From Marmoricola sp. URHB0036 (lineage in GTDB: Bacteria; Actinomycetota; Actinomycetes; Propionibacteriales; Nocardioidaceae), in assembly GCF_000426045.1 (NCBI RefSeq), contig NZ_AUEP01000003.1, positions 496,001 to 560,000 of the forward strand: a DNA stretch of 64,000 nucleotides. Reading direction: 5' to 3'. The notes under the pieces were generated by a model. The model saw only the letters and a program-made list of their open reading frames with translations, did no database searches and was not told the origin of the DNA. A program made the translations under genes and the position numbers. This document shows, one piece after another, positions 8,448-16,580 of this stretch (position 1 is its first letter; every line of letters begins with the position of its first letter).

Positions 8448-9030
8448 GGCTGCGCACCTCGCGGTAGGCGTCGTCGGGTGAGAGCACGCGACAGCCGAGG
8501 TCCTGCGCGTGCCGGACGACTGCACGCTGGGCGAGGAGCAGGTGCAGCCCGCGGCGGACCAGCACGAAGGGTGGCTTGCGGTGCTCGCGCAGGTCACGGG
8601 CCAGGCGTCGTACGAAGGTCAGGGCGGGGTGCTGGGTGACGCAGAGGGCCTCGGCGAGCAGCCCCCGGCGGCGGCACTCGGCCACGATCTCCTGGGCGAA
8701 GATCCCCTCGGCGACGAAGTACGCCGACCCGTCGAGCTCCAGCACGTGGTGGCCGGTGCGAGCACTGGCCGCGATGTCGTAGACCGGCGCATCGGTGCAG
8801 CCCGTGCGGCACAGCTCCTCGACCGCCGCGACCGCGGCCTCCAGGTTCCACGAGCCGGGATCGTCCCAGTCGACGATCGGCTCGCCTCCGGCCAGGTCGA
8901 GCCGCGGCAGGGTCGGGTCGTCCCCGTCCTTGTAGAAGTCGTCCAGTCTCAGGATCGGCAGCCCCAACCGGTCGGCGAGGTGCGACTTGCCCGACCCGGA
9001 CGGCCCGGCCAGGACGATCACCTGGGGCAA
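8437..9030 (-). CDS. Uridine kinase-like P-loop kinase
   Basis: A 197-residue P-loop NTPase. It has Walker A GPSGSGKS at residues 9-16, the acceptor-site motif RLDDFYKDGDDPTLPR near residues 28-43, and the uridine kinase feature DWDDPGSWN. The likely reaction is ATP- or GTP-dependent phosphorylation of uridine or cytidine, though such short proteins may act on other small molecules. The start is TTG, one base after the stop of the truncated aldehyde dehydrogenase, so it is the last gene of the deoC-aldehyde dehydrogenase operon. A salvage kinase fits with the nucleoside importer and deaminases nearby. Confidence 0.8.
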   Translation of the reverse strand: MPQVIVLAGPSGSGKSHLADRLGLPILRLDDFYKDGDDPTLPRLDLAGGEPIVDWDDPGSWNLEAAVAAVEELCRTGCTDAPVYDIAASARTGHHVLELDGSAYFVAEGIFAQEIVAECRRRGLLAEALCVTQHPALTFVRRLARDLREHRKPPFVLVRRGLHLLLAQRAVVRHAQDLGCRVLSPDDAYREVRSLIG

Positions 9031-9031
9031 C

Positions 9032-9889
9032 CTAGATCCCCATCGGGTGCCAGACGGTCTTCGTCTCCAGGAAGGTGGTCATCCGGTCGAGGGCCGGGGG
9101 AGCGAGGAGGTCCTCGACGCCCGGACGGCGGACCCGCTTGAGGTTCTCCGCCGCCTCGATCTCGAGGTTGCGGGCGAGCTCGTCGTCGGTGACGCCGGTG
9201 AGGTCGATCCCGTTGACGTCCATGTGCGAGGCCAGCCACGGGGCGATCTCGGCCTGGGGACCGGTGAGGATGTTGACCACGCCGCCGGGGACGTCTGAGG
9301 TCGCCATCACCTCGGCCAGCGTGATCGAGGTCAGCGGATGCGGCTCGCTGGCGATCACCACCGTGGTGTTGCCGGTGACGATCGCCGGCGCGATGACGCT
9401 GACCAGCCCCAGCAGCGGCCCGCTGGGAGCGACCACGGCGATCACGCCGCTCGGCTCGGGGGCGGAGTGGTTGAAGTACGGTCCGGCGACCTGGTTGGCG
9501 CCGCCGGTCACCTGGGCGATCTTGTCGGCCCAGCCGGCGTACCAGACGAGCCGGTCGATCGCGGCCTCCACGTAGGTGCGCGCCTTGGCCGCGGTCAGGC
9601 CCTCGGCGGTGCGCAGCTCGGCCTCGAACTGCTCGCGACGGTCCTCCAGCACCTCGGCGATCCGGTAGACGACCTGGCCCCGGTTGTACGCCGTGCGCGA
9701 CGACCAGCCGCCGAACGCTGCACGGGCCGCCTTGACCGCGTCGCGGGCGTCCTTGCGGGAGGCGTGCGAGGCGTTGGCCCAGAACCTGCCCCTGGCGTCG
9801 TTGACCGCGTAGGAGCGTCCCGACTCCGAGCGCGGGAAGGCGCCACCGATGTAGAGCTTGTAGGTCTTGCGTACGTCGATGCGCGTCAC
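9032..9889 (-). CDS. Truncated aldehyde dehydrogenase-like protein, no catalytic domain
   Basis: A 285-residue protein homologous to the NAD-binding half of aldehyde dehydrogenases (starts TYKLYIGGAFPRSESGRSYAV). Full enzymes have about 480 residues. The catalytic cysteine/glutamate domain is absent. The usual PWNFP motif with the oxyanion-hole Asn is replaced by APSGP, and the FTGSTxxG nucleotide loop by DLTGVTDDE. It therefore looks like a pseudoenzyme subunit rather than a recent truncation: the C-terminal tail is distinct and the frame is clean. GTG at 9889 overlaps the full-length enzyme's stop by four bases. A scaffold or regulatory partner role for the upstream enzyme is inference. Confidence 0.8.
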   Translation of the reverse strand: MTRIDVRKTYKLYIGGAFPRSESGRSYAVNDARGRFWANASHASRKDARDAVKAARAAFGGWSSRTAYNRGQVVYRIAEVLEDRREQFEAELRTAEGLTAAKARTYVEAAIDRLVWYAGWADKIAQVTGGANQVAGPYFNHSAPEPSGVIAVVAPSGPLLGLVSVIAPAIVTGNTTVVIASEPHPLTSITLAEVMATSDVPGGVVNILTGPQAEIAPWLASHMDVNGIDLTGVTDDELARNLEIEAAENLKRVRRPGVEDLLAPPALDRMTTFLETKTVWHPMGI

Positions 9890-11313
9890 TTGAGATAGCC
9901 CTCCAGTCCGTGGCGGCCACCCTCGCGGCCGTAGCCCGACTCCTTGTAGCCGCCGAACGGGCTGGCCGGGTCGAAGCGGTTGAACGTGTTGGACCAGACG
10001 ACGCCGGCGCGCAGCTGCGAGGCCATCCACAGCGTGCGGGAGCCCTTGTCGGACCAGATGCCGGCCGAGAGGCCGTACGGCGTGTTGTTGGCCTTCTCGA
10101 CCGCCTCCTTGGGCGTCCGGAAGGTGATCACCGAGAGCACCGGTCCGAAGATCTCCTCGCGGGCGATCCGGTGGGCCGCCGTGACGCCGGTGAAGATCGT
10201 CGGCGGGAACCAGAAGCCGTGGTCGGGCAGGTCGCACTTCGGCGACCAGCGGCCGGCACCCTCCGCCTCGCCGATGTCGGACAGCTCACGGATCTTGGCG
10301 AGCTGCTCGGCGGAGTTGATGGCGCCGATGTCGGTGTTCTTGTCCAGCGGGTCACCCACGCGCAGCGTCGACATCCGTCGCTTCAGCTTGGCCAGCACCT
10401 CCTCGGCCACCGACTCCTGCACCAGCAACCGCGAGCCCGCGCAGCAGACGTGGCCCTGGTTGAAGAAGATGCCGTTGACGATGCCCTCGACCGCCTGGTC
10501 GACCGGCGCGTCGTCGAAGACGATGTTGGCGGCCTTGCCGCCGAGCTCGAGGGTGACCTTCTTCCTCGACCCGGCCACGGCCTTCGCGATGGCCCGCCCG
10601 ACGTCGGTCGAGCCGGTGAACGCGACCTTGTCGACGTCGTCGTGGGAGACGATCGCCTGACCGGTCGCGCCGGCGCCGGTGAGGATGTTGACCACACCCG
10701 GCGGGAGGTCGGCCTGCTGGCAGATCTCGGCGAACAGCAGCGCGGTCAGGGGAGTGGTCTCGGCCGGCTTGAGCACGACGGTGTTGCCACAGGCCAGGGC
10801 GGGAGCGATCTTCCAGGCCAGCATCAGGAACGGGAAGTTCCACGGGATGACCTGGCCGGCGACGCCCATCGGCTGTGGGTCGGGTCCGTAGCCGGCGTAC
10901 TCCAGCTTGTCGGCCCAGCCGGCGTAGTAGAAGAAGTGTGCGGCCGCCGTGGGGATGTCGACGTCGCGCGACTCCTTGATCGGCTTGCCGTTGTCGATCG
11001 ACTCGAGGACGGCCAGCTCGCGGGAGCGCTCCTGGATGATGCGCGCGATCCGGAAGAGGTACTTGCCGCGTTCGGCCCCGCTCATCCGCGACCAGACCCG
11101 GTTGTAGGCGCGGCGGGCTGCCTTCACGGCCTGGTCGACGTCGTGGTCGTCGGCCTCGGCGACCTCGGCCAGCACCTCCTCGGTGCTCGGCGAGATCGAC
11201 TTGAACGCCTTGCCGGAGCCGTCGACGAACTCGCCGTTGATGAACAGTCCGTAGGAGGACTTGATGTCGACTACCGAGCGTGACTCGGGGGCGGGTGCGT
11301 ACTCAAAACCCAT
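9886..11313 (-). CDS. Aldehyde dehydrogenase
   Basis: A 475-residue NAD(P)-dependent aldehyde dehydrogenase. Visible features are the oxyanion-hole Asn in VIPWNFPFLM, the FTGSTDVGRAI nucleotide loop, the general-base Glu in VTLELGGKAA, and the nucleophile Cys near residue 290 in FNQGHVCCAGSR. The gene lies directly downstream of deoC, whose aldolase reaction yields acetaldehyde, so oxidation of acetaldehyde to acetate is the likely role. AGGA lies about eight bases upstream of the ATG. It is coupled by a four-base overlap to the truncated homologue. Confidence 0.92.
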   Translation of the reverse strand: MGFEYAPAPESRSVVDIKSSYGLFINGEFVDGSGKAFKSISPSTEEVLAEVAEADDHDVDQAVKAARRAYNRVWSRMSGAERGKYLFRIARIIQERSRELAVLESIDNGKPIKESRDVDIPTAAAHFFYYAGWADKLEYAGYGPDPQPMGVAGQVIPWNFPFLMLAWKIAPALACGNTVVLKPAETTPLTALLFAEICQQADLPPGVVNILTGAGATGQAIVSHDDVDKVAFTGSTDVGRAIAKAVAGSRKKVTLELGGKAANIVFDDAPVDQAVEGIVNGIFFNQGHVCCAGSRLLVQESVAEEVLAKLKRRMSTLRVGDPLDKNTDIGAINSAEQLAKIRELSDIGEAEGAGRWSPKCDLPDHGFWFPPTIFTGVTAAHRIAREEIFGPVLSVITFRTPKEAVEKANNTPYGLSAGIWSDKGSRTLWMASQLRAGVVWSNTFNRFDPASPFGGYKESGYGREGGRHGLEGYLK

Positions 11314-11397
11314 TCGTGTCCTCGCTTCGCTCCGGGCACGAACGGGGCCCGATAATTCGGCTCACATTGTTCACTCGCTGACGCTCGCTCACGGCGA

Positions 11398-12366
11398 TCA
11401 GTCCAACGTGAAGTAGTCGGGGCCGGAGTAGCGGCCGGTCTGCATCTTGGTGCGCTGCATCAGCAGGTCGTTGAGCAGCGTGGAGGCACCGAACCTGAAC
11501 CAGTCCGGGTCCAGCCAGTCGGGGCCGGCGACCTCGTTGACCATCACGAGGTACTTGATCGCGTCCTTCGAGGAGCGGATGCCGCCAGCCGGCTTCACGC
11601 CGACCATCTGTCCGGTGACCTCGCGGAAGTCGCGGACGGCCTCGAGCATGACCAGCGTCACGGGCAGCGTCGCGGCGGGCTGGATCTTGCCGGTCGAGGT
11701 CTTGATGAAGTGGCCGCCGGCCATCATCGCGAGCCAGCTGGCCCGTCGTACGTTGTCGTAGGTCTGGAGCTCGCCGGTCTCGAAGATGACCTTCAGGTGT
11801 GCGTCACCCACCGCCTCGCGGACGGCCACGATCTCCTCGTAGACCTCCAGGTAGCGCCCGGACAGGAACGCGCCGCGGTCGATCACCATGTCGATCTCGT
11901 CGGCGCCGGCCTCGACTGCGTCCTGGACGTCCGCCAGCTTGATGTCCAGGGCCGCCCGTCCACTGGGGAAGGCGGTGGCCACGGCCGCGATGTGTACGCC
12001 GGACGTACCCCCGGCATGACTCAGCGTCTCCTTCGCGAACGGGACCATGTCCGGGTAGACGCACACGGCTGCCGTCGAGGGGCAGGTCGGGTCCGCCGGG
12101 TCGGGGTGCATCGCCTTGGTCGACAGGGCCCGCACCTTGCCGGGCGTGTCGGCCCCCTCCAGCGTGGTGAGGTCGACCATCCGGATGGCCAGGTCGATCG
12201 CGAACTCCTTGGCCGAGGTCTTGATCGAGCGGGTGCCGAGGCCGGCCGCGCGCTGCTCGGCGCCCACCTGGTCGACACCCGGGAGTCCGTGCAGGAAGCG
12301 GCGCAGCGCGGCGTCGGACGAGGTCGCGTCCGCCAAGAAGCTCGCCGTTGAGCTCGTCACAGTCAC
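11398..12366 (-). CDS. deoC: Deoxyribose-phosphate aldolase
   Basis: A 322-residue class I aldolase that cleaves 2-deoxyribose-5-phosphate to glyceraldehyde-3-phosphate and acetaldehyde. The Schiff-base Lys lies in HFIKTSTGK and the activating Lys in GVKPAGGIRS. LKVIFETGEL precedes them. The protein is longer than the 259-residue E. coli enzyme because of an N-terminal extension of about 60 residues, as in the actinobacterial and eukaryotic-like group. GTG at 12366 has TAGAGT six bases upstream, so it is probably leaderless. It heads the aldehyde dehydrogenase operon. Confidence 0.95.
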   Translation of the reverse strand: MTVTSSTASFLADATSSDAALRRFLHGLPGVDQVGAEQRAAGLGTRSIKTSAKEFAIDLAIRMVDLTTLEGADTPGKVRALSTKAMHPDPADPTCPSTAAVCVYPDMVPFAKETLSHAGGTSGVHIAAVATAFPSGRAALDIKLADVQDAVEAGADEIDMVIDRGAFLSGRYLEVYEEIVAVREAVGDAHLKVIFETGELQTYDNVRRASWLAMMAGGHFIKTSTGKIQPAATLPVTLVMLEAVRDFREVTGQMVGVKPAGGIRSSKDAIKYLVMVNEVAGPDWLDPDWFRFGASTLLNDLLMQRTKMQTGRYSGPDYFTLD

Positions 12367-12372
12367 CCAGCC

Positions 12373-12378
12373 ACTCTA
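12373..12378 (-). promoter_or_regulatory. -10 box for leaderless deoC
   Basis: Minus-strand TAGAGT with a 6-nt spacer (GGCTGG) to the GTG of deoC. It lies in the 95-bp divergent region shared with an acyl-CoA dehydrogenase. Confidence 0.55.
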
Positions 12379-12449
12379 GGGACCATCCCACCCAGTTGCG
12401 AACCCGAGCGAGGGGTCATCGAGGGGTTAGCGATCGTTAACATCTGGGC

Positions 12450-12455
12450 TAGGAT
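12450..12455 (+). promoter_or_regulatory. -10 box for leaderless acyl-CoA dehydrogenase
   Basis: TAGGAT with a 6-nt spacer to the ATG at 12462. There is no ribosome-binding site. Confidence 0.55.
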
Positions 12456-12461
12456 GCGCCC

Positions 12462-13628
12462 ATGAGCTTCGAGTTGTCCGAGGACCACGAACAGTTCCGC
12501 CGTACGGTGCGCGACTTCGCCGAGAAGGAGATCGCTCCGCACGCCGCCCAGTGGGACCGCGACCACCACTTCCCGGTCGACGTGGTCCGGAAGATGGGCT
12601 CGCTCGGACTGTTCGGCCTCACCGCGCCGGAGCAGTACGGCGGTGCCGACGGTGACTTCACCAGCCTGTGCGTGGCCATCGAGGAGATCGGCCGCGTCGA
12701 CCAGTCGCTCGGCATCACCCTGGAGGCCGGCGTCGGCCTCGGCATCAACCCGATCCTCACCTTCGGCACCGACGAGCAGAAGGACACCTGGCTGCCCGAC
12801 CTCGTCGAGGGCCAGAAGCTGGCCGGCTTCGGCCTCACCGAGCCGGGTGCCGGTTCTGACGCCGGGGCGACCAAGACCAAGGCCGAGCTCGTCGACGGCG
12901 AGTGGGTCATCAACGGCAGCAAGCAGTTCATCACCAACTCCGGGTCCGAGATGACCTCGCTGGTGACGGTGACCGCCCGCACCGGGGAGCGCGAGGACGG
13001 CCGGGCCGAGATCTCCACCATCATCGTCCCGAGCGGCACCGAGGGGTTCACCGCCGAGAAGGCCTACGACAAGCTCGGCTGGCACGCCTCGGACACCCAC
13101 CCGCTCAGCTTCAGCGACGCGCGCGTGCCCGAGTCGCACCTGCTCGGCGAGCGCGGCCGCGGGTTCGCCCAGTTCCTGGCCACCCTCGACGACGGTCGGG
13201 TCGCGATCGCCGCCCTCGCCGTCGGCTGCATCCAGGCCTGTCTCGACCTGAGCCTGCAGTACGCCGGGGAGCGGACCACGTTCGGCGTACCCATCGGGCG
13301 CAAGCAGGGCGTCGCCTTCCAGATCGCCGACCTGGAGGTGATGCTCGCCGCCAGCCGGCAGCTGACCTACCAGGCCGCCTGGATGAAGGACGCCGGCAAG
13401 CCGGCCAAGGAGTTCAAGCACGCCGCCGCCATCGCCAAGCTCTACGCCACCGAGTCGGCGGTGACCGCGACGCGCATCGCCACCCAGGTCTTCGGCGGCT
13501 ACGGCTTCATGGAGGAGTACGCCGTCGCGCGCTTCTACCGGGACGCCAAGGTGCTCGAGATCGGCGAGGGCACCTCCGAGGTGCAGCGGATGCTGATCGC
13601 GCGCGGCCTCGGCCTGCCGGTGGAGTGA
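12462..13628 (+). CDS. Acyl-CoA dehydrogenase
   Basis: A 388-residue FAD-dependent acyl-CoA dehydrogenase that introduces the alpha-beta double bond in acyl-CoA. The flavin-binding signature GFGLTEPGAGSDAG lies near residues 125-138, and the second domain signature GGYGFMEEYAVARFYRD near residues 346-362. The catalytic Glu is in the EIGEGTSEVQRM segment near residue 368. Chain-length specificity cannot be fixed from sequence. It stands alone between deoC and a methyltransferase. Confidence 0.92.
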   Translation: MSFELSEDHEQFRRTVRDFAEKEIAPHAAQWDRDHHFPVDVVRKMGSLGLFGLTAPEQYGGADGDFTSLCVAIEEIGRVDQSLGITLEAGVGLGINPILTFGTDEQKDTWLPDLVEGQKLAGFGLTEPGAGSDAGATKTKAELVDGEWVINGSKQFITNSGSEMTSLVTVTARTGEREDGRAEISTIIVPSGTEGFTAEKAYDKLGWHASDTHPLSFSDARVPESHLLGERGRGFAQFLATLDDGRVAIAALAVGCIQACLDLSLQYAGERTTFGVPIGRKQGVAFQIADLEVMLAASRQLTYQAAWMKDAGKPAKEFKHAAAIAKLYATESAVTATRIATQVFGGYGFMEEYAVARFYRDAKVLEIGEGTSEVQRMLIARGLGLPVE

Positions 13629-13634
13629 GCTCCC

Positions 13635-14642
13635 TCAGCCGGCGGCCACCGGGCGGAGGACCCAGGCCGCCTGGTCACCCCGGCCGGCGCGGTTGAGCTC
13701 GTCGGCCTCACGGTCCCAGGCCCGCAGCAGCGCCCGCGTGAAGGCGGAGCCGGACGGGTTCACGAAGTGGGAGTCAGGCGCCATCAGGCTGGTGCCGCGC
13801 CTGACCTGCTCGCTGCCCCAGAACTGGAAGCTGCTGGAGTCGTCGGCCACCGCCTCGACCGCGAAGCCGGTCGACCGAGCCAGCGTCTCCATGCCAGCGC
13901 GGGAGAACAGCGTGAGGTGCCGCGGTGGGTCGAGCTGGATCCAGTCGTGGCCGTAGCGCTCGTACGCCGCTGACGACACGGTCGGCATCCGCACCAGCAC
14001 CCGGCCGTCGGGCGAGAGCCGGCGCGCGACGGCCTCGAGCGTGGCGCCGGGGTCCGGCACGTGCTCGAGGCTGTGGTGCAGCATCACCAGGTCGAAGGAT
14101 CCGTCCAGGTCGTCGACGGTGCGACGCAGCACGGGCGCTCCTGTCGACAGGGTCCGGTCGGCTGCGAGGAACGGATCGACACCGGTCACGGACCGCATCC
14201 CGGCCAGCCCGAGCGCGAACACGAGGGCACCGGCCCCGCAGCCGACGTCCAGCACCCGGGTGTCCCGCCCGCCGGGCAGCCCGGCCAGCCGGACCGACTC
14301 CAGGAGGGTGACCAGCGTGCGCAGCTGTCGGACCGGCACGACCCGAGCGGTCCGGGACACGCGACCCGACCCGAACAGGGTGGACCGGCCGAGCAGCGCC
14401 ACCAGCTGCTTGACTCCCGGTCGGCCGAGGACCACCTCGGGGTCGACCTCGAGCGAGTAATACGGCGCCGAGTAGTAGGCCGCGAGGTCGTCGGGAACCT
14501 CGCGGATGAACAGTGATGCGCAGTCGGCGCAGGTCAGGTAGTCGAAGCGCTCGCCCAGCCCGAACATCATCTCCGGCAGCTCGCAGCCGGCGGGTGTGGT
14601 CCGCGAGGCGCACGCGGGGCACGGGCGCGGGGCGAGGGCCAT
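13635..14642 (-). CDS. Class I SAM-dependent methyltransferase with zinc-ribbon N-terminus
   Basis: A 335-residue protein. The N-terminal Cys pairs CPACAS (residues 8-13) and LTCADCASLF (about 36-45) form a likely zinc ribbon, as in sugar C-methyltransferases. The SAM-binding core is VLDVGCGAGALVFALG (near residue 123), with the acidic VTGVDPF and the HSLEHVPDP motif. A role in modifying a surface sugar fits the adjoining glycosyltransferases and dTDP-rhamnose genes, but the target is not identifiable. GGAAGG lies at about ten bases from the ATG. Confidence 0.82.
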   Translation of the reverse strand: MALAPRPCPACASRTTPAGCELPEMMFGLGERFDYLTCADCASLFIREVPDDLAAYYSAPYYSLEVDPEVVLGRPGVKQLVALLGRSTLFGSGRVSRTARVVPVRQLRTLVTLLESVRLAGLPGGRDTRVLDVGCGAGALVFALGLAGMRSVTGVDPFLAADRTLSTGAPVLRRTVDDLDGSFDLVMLHHSLEHVPDPGATLEAVARRLSPDGRVLVRMPTVSSAAYERYGHDWIQLDPPRHLTLFSRAGMETLARSTGFAVEAVADDSSSFQFWGSEQVRRGTSLMAPDSHFVNPSGSAFTRALLRAWDREADELNRAGRGDQAAWVLRPVAAG

Positions 14643-14669
14643 GGTGGGGCCTTCCGGGGTGGCGGTCGG

Positions 14670-15524
14670 TCAGCTGTCGGGCGACATCCGCCTGCGAAGG
14701 TACAGGTAGACCAGCCGGCGCTGGGCGGCCCGCACAGCGGCCATGGCGTTGCCGACGGCGACGTCTCGGGAGCTGAGCAGTCCGGGGGCGAGCTGGGCGA
14801 GCTGGCGATGCAGCTCGGCCACCGAGCGCGCCTGCTCCCCGGCCAGCCGGACGCTCCACTGGGTGGCGCTGATCCGGAACGAGGCGAGCGACTCCGGCGT
14901 GGTGACGAGGTCGCCGTGCAGCAGCACCCGGCAGTACGTCGACTGGTCGATCACGAAGCCGGGGCTCCCGCTCCACCCGCCGGCCCGCTCCAGCACTGCT
15001 CGGCGCATGAGCACGCAGGCCGGCTCGCCGAAGACGTTCGCTCCGCGGAGCACGGTCCGCCGTACGGCGCTCGGCCCGGGCACCCGACCGGTGGGCAGAC
15101 CCCCGAGACCGAGGTTGCGCAGCACGTGTCGTCCGGACGCGTCGATGAGGTCACGCTTCGAGGCCACCAGCACGACGCCCTCGTCATGGGCGTCGAAGGC
15201 TGCGACCTGGCGCTCCAGGGCACTGGGCTCGAGCAGGTCGTCGCCGCACACCAGCTTGACCAGCTCGCCGCGCGCCTGCTCGGTCACCCGGTTCCAGTTG
15301 CGCTCGGCACCACCGCCGGGCTCGGTGGTGAGCAGCCGGACCCGCTCGTCGCCGGTGAACTGCTGGAGAAGCTCCCACGTCCGGTCCGAGGAGCCGTGGT
15401 CGGCGACGACCAGCTCGAAGTCGGTGAAGGTCTGGGCGAGGACCGAGCGGATGGTCGCCTCGATGTAGGCCCCGTTCTGGTACGACGGCACCACCACCGA
15501 CACGCGTGGAGGTGCAGTGACCAT
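14670..15524 (-). CDS. Glycosyltransferase family 2
   Basis: A 284-residue GT-A fold glycosyltransferase. It has the N-terminal RVSVVVPSYQNGAYIEATIRSV, the nucleotide-binding DHGSSDRT, and an acidic metal motif KLVCGDDLLEP near residue 95. No transmembrane helix is obvious, so it is probably cytoplasmic and adds a sugar from an NDP-sugar donor to a lipid-linked precursor. The ATG at 15524 has GGGAGGG eight bases upstream. The open frame extends far upstream but that part is antisense to the divergent glycosyltransferase. Confidence 0.88.
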   Translation of the reverse strand: MVTAPPRVSVVVPSYQNGAYIEATIRSVLAQTFTDFELVVADHGSSDRTWELLQQFTGDERVRLLTTEPGGGAERNWNRVTEQARGELVKLVCGDDLLEPSALERQVAAFDAHDEGVVLVASKRDLIDASGRHVLRNLGLGGLPTGRVPGPSAVRRTVLRGANVFGEPACVLMRRAVLERAGGWSGSPGFVIDQSTYCRVLLHGDLVTTPESLASFRISATQWSVRLAGEQARSVAELHRQLAQLAPGLLSSRDVAVGNAMAAVRAAQRRLVYLYLRRRMSPDS

Positions 15525-15554
15525 GCGCGAACCCTCCCTGACGAGACGCCGGTG

Positions 15555-15562
15555 AATATAGT
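15555..15562. promoter_or_regulatory. Overlapping divergent -10 boxes
   Basis: AATATAGT contains TATAGT on the plus strand (15557-15562), 7 nt before the GTG of the downstream glycosyltransferase. It also contains TATATT on the minus strand (15555-15560) for the opposite glycosyltransferase. The two polymerase sites share four bases and so should exclude each other. Confidence 0.45.
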
Positions 15563-15569
15563 CGGGCCC

Positions 15570-16580
15570 GTGCCAGCCGACGTCGCGCCACCGGGTGGCG
15601 AGCACCTCGTCTCGGTGGTGATCCCGGTCTACCAGGCCGAGCGCCACCTGCCCTCGGTGGTGGCCGAGCTGGCGGCGCTGAACCGGTCCACCGTCTCGCC
15701 CGCGGGGGCGCCGTTCCGGGTGGCCGAGGTGCTGCTCGTGCACGACTGCGGGCCCGACGACTCGGCCCGCGTGATCCGGGAGATGGAGCAGGAGCACGCC
15801 TTCGCGCGAGGCATCTGGTTGAGCCGCAACTTCGGCCAGCACGCGGCCACCCTGGCCGGGATGGCGTCGGCCGGGGGCGACTGGATCGTCACCCTCGACG
15901 AGGACGGCCAGCACGACCCGGCGTACATCGGCGCGATGCTGGACGTGGCGCTGGCCGAGCAGGTCAGCGTCGTCTACGCCCGGCCGACCAACAGCGCCCC
16001 CCACGGTGCTGTGCGCAACGCCGCCTCCCGGGGAGCCAAGCGCGTGGTCAACGTGCTGAGCGGCGGCGCGGACACCTCGGTGTTCCACAGCTACCGGCTG
16101 ATCCTGGGCGAGGTGGGGCGCAGCGTCGCGGCGTACGCCGGCTCCGGGGTCTACCTCGACATCGCCCTCGGCTGGGTCGCCGGACCACCGGCCACCGCGC
16201 CGGTCGTGTCGCGCGCCGAGGGGGAGGGGCGCCGCTCCGGCTACTCCACGCGCACGCTGCTGTCGCACTTCTGGCGGATGGTGCTGACCGGCGGCACCCG
16301 CGGGCTCCGGCTCGTCAGCGGCCTCGGCATCGCGTTCGCCGTGCTGGGCTTCCTGCTGGCGGTGTTCATCGTCATCCGTCAGCTGGTCCACCCCGCGCCG
16401 GTCGCCGGCTGGACCTCGCTCGCCGTCGTCACCCTGATCTGCACCGGCGCGATCCTGTTCTCGCTGGGCGTGATCGCGGAGTACGTCGGAGTCGCCGTCA
16501 ACATGGCCATGGGCAAGCCGCTGTACCTGATCACCCAGGATCCTGCGGAGGGACCCCTTGGACGTCGACCCAGGCCCTGA
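15570..16580 (+). CDS. Polyprenyl-phosphate glycosyltransferase (GtrB/DPM1-like, family 2)
   Basis: A 336-residue protein with a GT-A domain (SVVIPVYQAERHLPSVVAELAA; NFGQHAATLAGM; the catalytic acidic ILD-like TLDEDGQHDP). Two C-terminal membrane helices (about residues 252-277 and 288-315) resemble GtrB-type enzymes that move a sugar from an NDP-sugar to polyprenyl phosphate on the inner membrane face. GTG at 15570 is chosen because TATAGT sits 7 nt upstream; another GTG six codons earlier overlaps that box. The 3' end overlaps the epimerase gene by 23 bases. A GtrA-like flippase gene lies 5 kb downstream. Confidence 0.85.
   Translation: MPADVAPPGGEHLVSVVIPVYQAERHLPSVVAELAALNRSTVSPAGAPFRVAEVLLVHDCGPDDSARVIREMEQEHAFARGIWLSRNFGQHAATLAGMASAGGDWIVTLDEDGQHDPAYIGAMLDVALAEQVSVVYARPTNSAPHGAVRNAASRGAKRVVNVLSGGADTSVFHSYRLILGEVGRSVAAYAGSGVYLDIALGWVAGPPATAPVVSRAEGEGRRSGYSTRTLLSHFWRMVLTGGTRGLRLVSGLGIAFAVLGFLLAVFIVIRQLVHPAPVAGWTSLAVVTLICTGAILFSLGVIAEYVGVAVNMAMGKPLYLITQDPAEGPLGRRPRP

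Noticed and set aside
11314-11341. Inverted-repeat-like stretch TCGTG...CACGA between deoC and the aldehyde dehydrogenase
   Set aside because: Arms are only five bases plus scattered matches, and the ribosome site of the dehydrogenase lies in it; too weak to call as a terminator or attenuator.
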